DNA of 64,000 nucleotides. It comes from Syngnathus acus. Its lineage: Eukaryota > Chordata > Actinopteri > Syngnathiformes > Syngnathidae. A program made the translations under genes and the position numbers. Within the stretch, counting starts at the first letter, position 1. Each line of letters starts with the position of its first letter. The stretch is taken from contig NC_051094.1 of the NCBI RefSeq assembly GCF_901709675.1, forward strand, positions 15,789,501 to 15,853,500, written 5' to 3'. Of the stretch, positions 51,101-60,100 are shown piece after piece. The notes beneath the pieces are model-generated. The model did no database searches. It saw nothing but the letters and a program-made list of their open reading frames with translations, and was not told the origin of the DNA.

Positions 51101-54100
51101 GTACGATGTTCATACTCTTGGTTGTTGTTTAACTTTGATCCAAAGGTCTGTACGCCCGTTCTCTGAGCAGTCCCACTCTGTGGTTGGGCGCCAACGCCAA
51201 TATCACTAACGGCATCGAGTGGATTGACGGATCGATGTCCACTTACACAAACCTGAACACAGGTCGGCCTATAACTTGGGGAATGTTTGTTGGCGACAAT
51301 ACGGACGAGTGCTTAGCATTTGTCGTCTCCTTCCAGGCATCGCCGGAGAAGGCCCCGGTGGAAACTGCCTTTCCTTGCTCACTGCCGACGGCCGCTGGGC
51401 AAAAGCCGATTGTGAGGAGAAGCGCAGCAGCTACATCTGCAAGAGAAGAGGAAGAGGCATGATTTGACATTGGTCTTATTCTTCGAGTTGCGTCATCAGA
51501 TACGAAGTATTATTAAGGAAGGCCTTTTCCAAAGTCCTTTGATTCTCGGTGCCGCAGTTGACACAATTGGTAAAAAACTCACTGGAGTTTAGTTTCCACA
51601 AAATGCTGACAAGACAGTCATGCCATTATGTACGGATAATTCTATATTTCTGCCATGGTGTCCTCAGCCATTCCTAAATCAGCATGTGAGAAGGGGTGGA
51701 GTCTTCACCAGTCCAGTTGCTACAAGAAGATGGAGACCCCCAACGGTTGGCTGGGGGCTCGGCACAACTGCTTCTGGGAGGGCGGCGACTTGGTCTCCAT
51801 CGCCTCGTCGGACGAGGAAGCCTTTGTGAAGAAGGAAATGGGCAAGAACCCCTTCTGGATCGGACTCTCCAATCTGGTGAGACGGAAGCGCAAGCAGTTG
51901 ATTCTCTACTGGTACGCACGCGACTGACAAGCGGGATTGGTCTCCGCAGAAATGCGACGAGGCTTGGTGTCGGTATGATAAGGAGCAAAAGGAGATGACT
52001 TGGTCAGATGTCCGCGTGATGGCGAGCTACTCCAACTGGGACTCGCGTCAGGTTAGAAGGTAAGAAGGTCATGTCTTGAATGTTAGGCAAGGTTTTGGCC
52101 CCCCTTTCCAAAATGGGAAAGAGCACATGTGACGAGGGGGGGAGAAAAAAAAAGGCTTTTGTTAAAAGAGAGCAAGAAAAGAACCTCCAATTCATCCTGT
52201 TTGTAAGATGCTTTTCACGACTTCTCCGGACAGCTCCGACGTAGAGTCCTGCGCGTACGTCAACCAAGGCTCGTGGACCGAGAGTCAGCCAGGAAAGTGG
52301 CGACAAGCCTCGTGCGGATCCTCCTTGGCCTTCATGTGCGAGCGCCCGATGGACGGTAAGCCTGCTCAGGAGTTGTCATGGTGATGTCAAAAAGGACATT
52401 TTAATTGTGTGGTCTTTCTGCAGACTGCCCAAAGGGCCGGCAGTGTTCCTTGAAAGACTTTGGTTACGATCGAGTGGAGAGTGAGTGGCTGTCATTCTTG
52501 TTTTTACTCCTGCATCGTCCCGCCGTGCTTTTCCAATCCAAGTTTGTTTGTGGCTTCAGCTTCCTCCTGCGACCCCGGCGACTTCCTGTTCGACGATTCC
52601 TGCTATCATTTTGAGTGGATACGTAAGAATTGGCACTCGGCTGAGATATTTTGCACAGAAAAAAAAAGTCACTTGGCCAGCGTCCACTCAGAGGACGAAA
52701 TCAAATTCTTGGCTGGTGAGTGCCAAGACAAACCGACAATTCCATGATCATCCCGCAATGCTTCTCAGCATCTTTGCAACTAGCGCTTGTTCTGCTTTCC
52801 TCAAGCTCACGTGCGAGATGATAAAGGATATTGGCCTTTCATGGGACTCAAGAAGAACAAAGACAAGAAATTTTCCTGGAGCGACACAACGTCTGCAGTA
52901 AGCAAAACGTCTACAGCTGTCTAAAAATGTGTCCAGAATGAGATATGAGAAAGCCAAAGTTGGGTTGGTCACAATGTTGCAAGAGCAGAAAAAAATATTT
53001 GTAAAGTTTCAAAGGGGCTGGGCCACGAACACAGATTAACTTGCAGTTGTTTTAAGACAAATAAAATTGACAAGCTTGAATAAAATAAGTTATATACAGA
53101 TTTTTTTGTCTGGTCATATAAAAGTGCAGAATTTTACAGATGGACAGTCTAAGAACAAAATAGGAACATTGTAGTTGTTGTTGATGTTAAAAATGTAGTA
53201 CAGTATTGAGAAAAGAAAAAAAATATGAAAGAAAATAAGTTGCAACACACTCAAGTGGTATCCATCCTGTCATCCGCAGGACTACGTCACGCTGAGGGGA
53301 GAACAGTCTCCAGGACGCGGTGACTGCTTTGCTCTGTCAGCTTCTGGACAATTTCATCAGTGGCCCTGCACTGAAGATCAGCCATCTGTCTGCAAAAAAG
53401 GTCCAAAAGTCACCACAGCTCACTTTGCCCTTTAACCTCTCACTGCTCTCTCATATTTGATCCCCCTTGCGTTCTTGCAGCCAAAATCCGAGAGGTTCGC
53501 CATGATGAGCCGCAAGCAGGTGGGCATCCCATCCTGGTCATTGGCCAGTTGGCCCTCAAGTGACGCGAGTCTTGCTTGCAGGCCGGATCGAAAAATGCGG
53601 CTCGTGGGTGGAGAACCTATTGAAGGACATCTGCTACCTGGTCAACCGCAACCATGCCAAGACCTGGCAGGAGGCGCGAGACGACTGTGTCCGCCTCGGA
53701 GGCGACCTGCTCAGCATCACTGACAACACGGAGCAGACCTACATACTAGGTAGGCATATGGGCTCGATCGGTACTGTTGGTTGAGAATCTTGCGATATTT
53801 GTAGAGGCTAGATATGCCAAAGAAAGTGACATTTTGAAAGAACTTTTTGCCAGTTGTCTTTTATTGCTCAAGACAAAGAAAACGTTGTTTGTGACGTCAC
53901 CTGCAGTTGGTTACCAGACCCCAAGTGGTTGTGTTGTGGAGGCTGAGGACTGTATAGGGCAGGGGTGGGCAAACGTTTTGACTTGCGGGCCGAACTGGGT
54001 TCTAAATTTGGACCGGAGGGCCGAACCAGGAGCAGATGGATGTAGTGTTTGTGTGAAGTACCGTAATTTTTGTACTATAAGTCGCGTTTTGTTTTCGTAG

Positions 54101-57100
54101 TTTGGGTGGGGGGGCGACTGATACTCAGGAGCGACTTATATACGTTTTTTTCACAAATTTTTACTTGATCATTAACACATCACTTACTTACAAGTATAGT
54201 TGACCACTTCACATGTTATTTTTAGTATAGTTGATCACTTCACATGCTTTGATATCTTTAGCTTGAACATATTCAAAACATGAAAAATAGAGAGAAAAAA
54301 TCAAATAAAGTAATTAGCACTTTAAAGCGCCATATCCTCTGGACATGTCCTCTGTCACCAGGATGACATAAAGGACGAGAAATTTGATCGATGGATTTAA
54401 TGATTTGGAGTGACACAAATGGTTTGATAATATTGTTGTTTATGTGATAGTTATTTAAAATATAGTTTATGTATCGTTGTATGGGCCTGTGGAATAATTT
54501 GAACTGCGGCGCGGCACACGGCATTGTTGACAAAGGACGATCGATAAAAGACGAGAAATTTGATCGATGGATTTAATGATTTGGAGTGACACAAATGGTT
54601 TGATAATATTGTTGTTTATGTGATAGTTATTTAAAATATAGTTTATATATCGTTGTATGGGCCTGTGGAATAATTTGAACTGCGGCGCGGCACACGGCAT
54701 TGTTGACAAAGGACGATCGATGGATTTAATGAATTGGAGTGACAGATGGTTTTATAAACGTGTTATTTCTGTAATACTTTTTTTTAAATAACTGAATGTT
54801 ACGTCAGGCTCATTCTCAGCTCCTCGTTTGTGTTTGTCTCGTTAGCATACCGTATCGTTTAGCCTGTTGTTGCTCGTTCATGTCTGTTCTTGGTGTTGGA
54901 TTTTGTCAAATAAATTGCCCCCCAAAATGCGACTTAAACTCCGGAGCGACTTATATATGTTTTTTTTTCACTTATTTGGGCATTCTATGGCTGGTGCGAC
55001 TTATACTCCGGAGCGACTTATAGTCCGAAAATTACGGTAATATAAACGACCTGTAAAGGTCATTGCATAAAAGGTTTTGGCCTTTAGTAGGTAGTAAAGC
55101 ATGGATATTCAAAAAAAGTTTTTGGAAAACAAATGCATTTATTAACAGCATTAAAAAAAAAAAAGAAATCACTAAAAAACTGCTTTCAGTGATTCTCATA
55201 AAATACGACACTGTTATTTTGAATAACAGTCTCCATCACTTCAGTGCCTGCAGGTCAGATTAATGAAAGATGTTTATCTTATGAGATCACATCAAACGGC
55301 AAACATTCTGACCAAATATATCATCTTGAAGAATCGGTGAAAGCATACGTCCAAATAAAGTAATCAAAACGGCAACACGGTGAGGGGTATCTGAAAATTA
55401 GAGCAGAGTTTTAACTCACAAACACCTGGTAACAGAGGTGAGGAAACGGGAAACACTTCCTTAAAGTAAGCCTTAAGAACTTTACAGGTTAAGATTAGTC
55501 GCAAACAGGTGGTGCATCAATGTCCTTGAGCATCCTGCATTGTTTGAAAATGAGAATGGTCGCTAGTTTCAATCCCTGCTATTTGTACAAATCATATTCT
55601 AAATGCATTTTTTTACAACAAACTTGAGAGCCTCCCCTTCATTTTCAGTGGGAACAGTGTTGTTGGTCTCCCTTTTTTGCTAGTGCGTCATAGTCTGGAG
55701 TAAAATTTGTTGTGGCAATTCTTAGGAGAGATCCGAGGTGTTGGTCCGTTTACCTCGATCTGTGACGGGTTGATGTTGATGTGGCTGAACGTCACGTCGC
55801 GTACGTCGAGCCAAATTGGCCACTCTTCTTTAAACACTCGGCACTGTGTCCACCTTGCTTTTCCTTGGGCGACTCATTTTAATAGAAGGATTCCAGGGGA
55901 AGGTTTGTGGGTGGCTTTAGCGTAAAACTGTATCTGAAAGCTCAGCGCCCGAATTACAAGAATGCTGTCGTCACAGCCCACGCTCTAAATTCGGCACTGA
56001 TACAAATAGAGCGCGAGTGCGCCATGTCCGTACTACTGAGTACGTACACGCACTTGTGAGTGTGCACCGGGCTTTCTGACACGGCTTCCGGTAGTAAATG
56101 CGCAGGCGAGCAGTTCCCCATCTACCGGATGTGGCCCACGGGCCGTAGTTTGCCCATACCTGGTATAGTGGGTTGGCTGGGATGTTAATGCTCTTTTCGC
56201 CCCCAGGTGCCGGTCAGAACACAGGAGGGAAGACGTGGTTCGGTTTTGATTGCTTTACTGCACAGGTGTCAAACTCAAGGCCCGGGAGCCAAATACGGCC
56301 CACCACATCATTTTATGTGGCCCGCGAAGACAAATTGTGCATCAAATTCGTGTGTCGTTACTAGAATTGCAAATTGTTTTCACTTTTAATATAATTTTTT
56401 TAATATTTGACCAGTTTTTACTCGTCTGATTTGAAAACGAGTTATTTGTCAGTTTGTTTTGTAGCTTTTACTGTATATAATATGAGGTGCTCATACATTT
56501 ATTTGGGTTGACTGTCATAATGGCCCTCCGAAAGAAGTTATGACTACAATGCCCTAGTAAACCCTCTGATGAAAGCTGCCTTTCCTTTCACACTAAACGT
56601 GAACTGGGAAATTGGAAATTTGACAACTGCCAGAAGAAGAGACACTACATGTGCAAGAAAAGAGCCAAAGGTAAGATGTGACTCATGGACAATTCAGGTT
56701 GATGCCCATCTTTGGCTTTTGCCTCGCAGGACAGAAACCCGAACCTCCACGCCATGACGGTAAGTCAGTCTCCCCGAATTCTGAATGTTGACGTCAAAAG
56801 ATGCGAGACGGAAAAAAGACATCACGGTGCGCTCGCAGGTTTTCGGGAGCTCCTTGTGTGCAACCAGCAGAAGCACGTCGACCTCTTTTGTCAGAGTGAG
56901 GGTCAAAGCGTCATCCGCATCCAGTCGGCCTTCTACGGACGGAGGAGCGGCAGCCTTTGTCCAACTCAGAACGCAACCAAGGGTAAGACAGGACATAAGC
57001 GACGTCGTCCGTGGTCCGACGATACGACCATTGCAGCCAAATAAGCTTCCACTCGGCCTTGTGACTTGCAGAGACTTGCGTGGTGCGAGGAGCCCTCCCT

Positions 57101-60100
57101 CACTACAGAAAGAAATGTGACAACCGTCAATATTGCCTTGCTGACCCTTTTGAGGGCGTCCGGGAGACCTGCCCTGCAGTCTCCAAATACCTGCACATGG
57201 TCTACAGCTGTGAACGGAAAGGTGGGCTTCACGTCTCTGTTGTCTAATGCGGTATCTCCCGACCAGAGTTGGGGTATGACGGCACATTGAATGGTCTGTT
57301 CTGCTACGGACGTTGATGCGATGGCTAAAAGGTTCAGGGGACCACTCGCCATAAAAGCTTGGCAACCATTGGCCTAGTGAATCGACGGTGCCTAACAATG
57401 CCCAGAACAATACAACACAAGGATTCAGTTATCAGGGATCCGTTGCAACATGATTCTGGGTTGTCCTCAGTGTGTCTTGACAGTTTGCTCGAGGCGGACA
57501 AGCGCATCGCCGACTCAGCGTTTGAAGCCTCCTCCTCTATGAGCGACACCAGCCCAGAGAAAGCTCAATTGAGCAAGAATTCCTGCTGGAGACCGTCACA
57601 AGATCGTACGTAGACAACCGAAAGTTACTTTGGCGTTGGCAATTTGGTGTCCTGAGCGAACTTGTGTACTGCAGCCTCCACCAGCTGGATCCAGGTGAAC
57701 CTCGGTCACGTGAGAAAGGTGACCGGGATCGTCACCCAGGGCTGTCCTCATACTGACCAAAGGTCCTGGGTCATCGACTTTGAGATGAAGATTAGTTTGG
57801 ATGGCAAAAGCTGGACCGATCACCCGGACGAAAAGGTGAGCGGCCAGCCAGTCGACCTGACGCCGACCGGGCTGCCCAAACCCGCCATTACAAACGAGAG
57901 TGCTATTGCTAGTTTACCGGAGGGGGGGAGCACCGGTTTGGCTCTGCGTTTTCCGCTCAGTACGTCCGCATCCTGCCGCTGGAGGACAGCGTTGACTTCG
58001 GCCTCACCTTTGACCTCTTGGGATGCGCACGTGACGGTAAGCGAGTCTCTCCCTCCGCTGCCGGGAAAAACATACAACCCATCTTTTGATATCACCTTTT
58101 GTCTGACAGATGCGATGACCTGTGACAGCACGTTCAACAGCCTACACTTGACCAAGGCAATGACGTGAGTCGCACTTGCCCCGGTGTTTCCACGACGGTG
58201 GGCGCCTGTCGTCAATTTGCTTGTCCTTGCCTTCTGCAGCTTCCACTGCCCACCCAAGTGCGCCAACTCCAAACACAATGTCACAGGAACCTTGGTCTAC
58301 AATAAGGTACGTGATTGCTGACCCTTGGACTGGAGAGGCACTGGCTCTTGGCAGAAATAAACATTTCAAAGATGAACCTACATTTCAATTGGGATTTTCA
58401 AATGAGTTCCATTTGAAAGATGATTTCATTTCCACACACCACTCAGGAAATCAAATCCTCCCTATCGTGACCCGTCAGTTGAGTTCTTGACTTGATGTGA
58501 GTGCAGGACTCAAGCGTCTGCAAGGCCGCTATTCACGCCGGCGTCATTCGTAACGACATCGGAGGAGACTGTATTGTGATGAAAGAAGTGGCAAAGAAGG
58601 ACTTTGCTGACTCCGACCAGAACGGGATCACCTCCCTCAAGTGAGTGGCCAACGTTTATGGCAAAGCACCAATAAGAGGCCCAGCTCATTGTCACATGTA
58701 CGACCTGCAGGAATGCCGACTCGACGGATCAAGCCTTCACATTTGCAGACGGAGGTGAGTTCACGGAGCATTTTTTCATGTTAAGTGCTCAACTACTGCT
58801 AACCCCGCACGGGATCTCACCTGCAGAGCCGAGATGCTTGGGAGAGTCCTGGGAGGAGTTTGCGGGCTTCTGCTACAAAGCTTATGAGGACAAGAAGGAG
58901 TGGGCCGCTGCTCTAGCTGACTGTAAGAAATTGGGTGCCAATCTGGTGTCCATCCTTTCTGAGGTGGAGCAGACGTGGGTGAAAAATGCTTCCGCCCTCG
59001 GTGCGTACACCGTCTTCGTAGAACTACTATCCCCTAAACGCTGGGTGAGAGATCTTCTCGCCTTTGTCCTCTGCAGACACCAGCGACATGTGGACCGGAC
59101 TGAATGACCAGAGTGTCCTCGGCATGTTTGAGTGGTCCGACCGCCACGAGGTGACCTTCACCGACTGGGCCCCAGAAGAGCCCAAACACCTGAAAAAGGA
59201 CTGTGTGGCGATGTCGCAAAAGGTGCGTGGCCAATTGACCGTTTGCAAGAGCATCTGCACGATCCACTGAAATCCATCATGCTCATCCTTCAGGCTGGAA
59301 AATGGAAGCAGATGAGCTGCAAGATACCCAACAGCTTCATGTGCAAGATGCCCAAAGCGCGTTATGCAATCACCTCAGAGAACGCAGAGGAGAGCCATTC
59401 TGGTGACAGCGTACTCTTGCACAGAAGCAAGCTCGCCAAGTCACCGAATGCAGTGAGTTGATTTTATACTCTCTCTCTCTCTTTGTGCATCCCACGTTTC
59501 TGGACAGGTTCAAAAGACAGTTGTAATGATTTCCACACAATCTCATTTCAATGTCAGATCTTAGCATTCGCATGCGATTTCTACTCAAGATGTTTTGGCC
59601 CGTTATGTTTTGATGACATGTTTGCAGCTTGGATCAATTATCAAACTGAAGGGAGGTCTCCGTGTGACCAACGCCATCACCATCACAGGACGAGCAAATA
59701 AACTGGCAGATTGGTACGAGGACCCCACAACCCCCCCACACCCACTCCCACACGAACACACAGTTGTACATCTGCGTTGCAGGTTTAAAGTCGGCCTGTT
59801 TGTGCCTGACGACGACGACGACAACGCGGTCGCGCTGCTCCTCAAGTTGAACTTTGTAACCAAGAAGATTTGGCTGAACTCCAGAGTGAACACAACTTGG
59901 AACGAAAGAGAGGAGCATCCCACACAAAGCTCTGGACCCGGACAAGAAGTCAAGGTGACGTGAATCACAGCGTATTTCTGAACACACCCGCCTTACAGTT
60001 TCGTGGTTTCCAAACCTTCGTGCGGAATTTTCCTTACCTTTGATTGGTGCCGGAAAGTTAATTGTATCCAATTGTCGCTCCATTCTTTGTTCATATGTGC

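Noticed and set aside
56170-56260. AGQNTGGKTWFGFD frame as the missing CTLD9 exon
   Set aside because: The same sequence occurs in the repeat near 8950-9029, so it is transposon host sequence, not lectin coding.
57256-57300. Possible extra exon (ELGYDGTLNGLFCYGR) between SUEL and F5/8C
   Set aside because: It reaches a stop codon without a donor, whereas splicing 57221 to 57471 keeps the frame and begins the F5/8C domain properly.
56694-57410. 238-codon minus-strand frame
   Set aside because: Overlaps antisense the SUEL exons whose plus-strand splice sites and cysteine pattern are convincing; no recognisable domain on minus.
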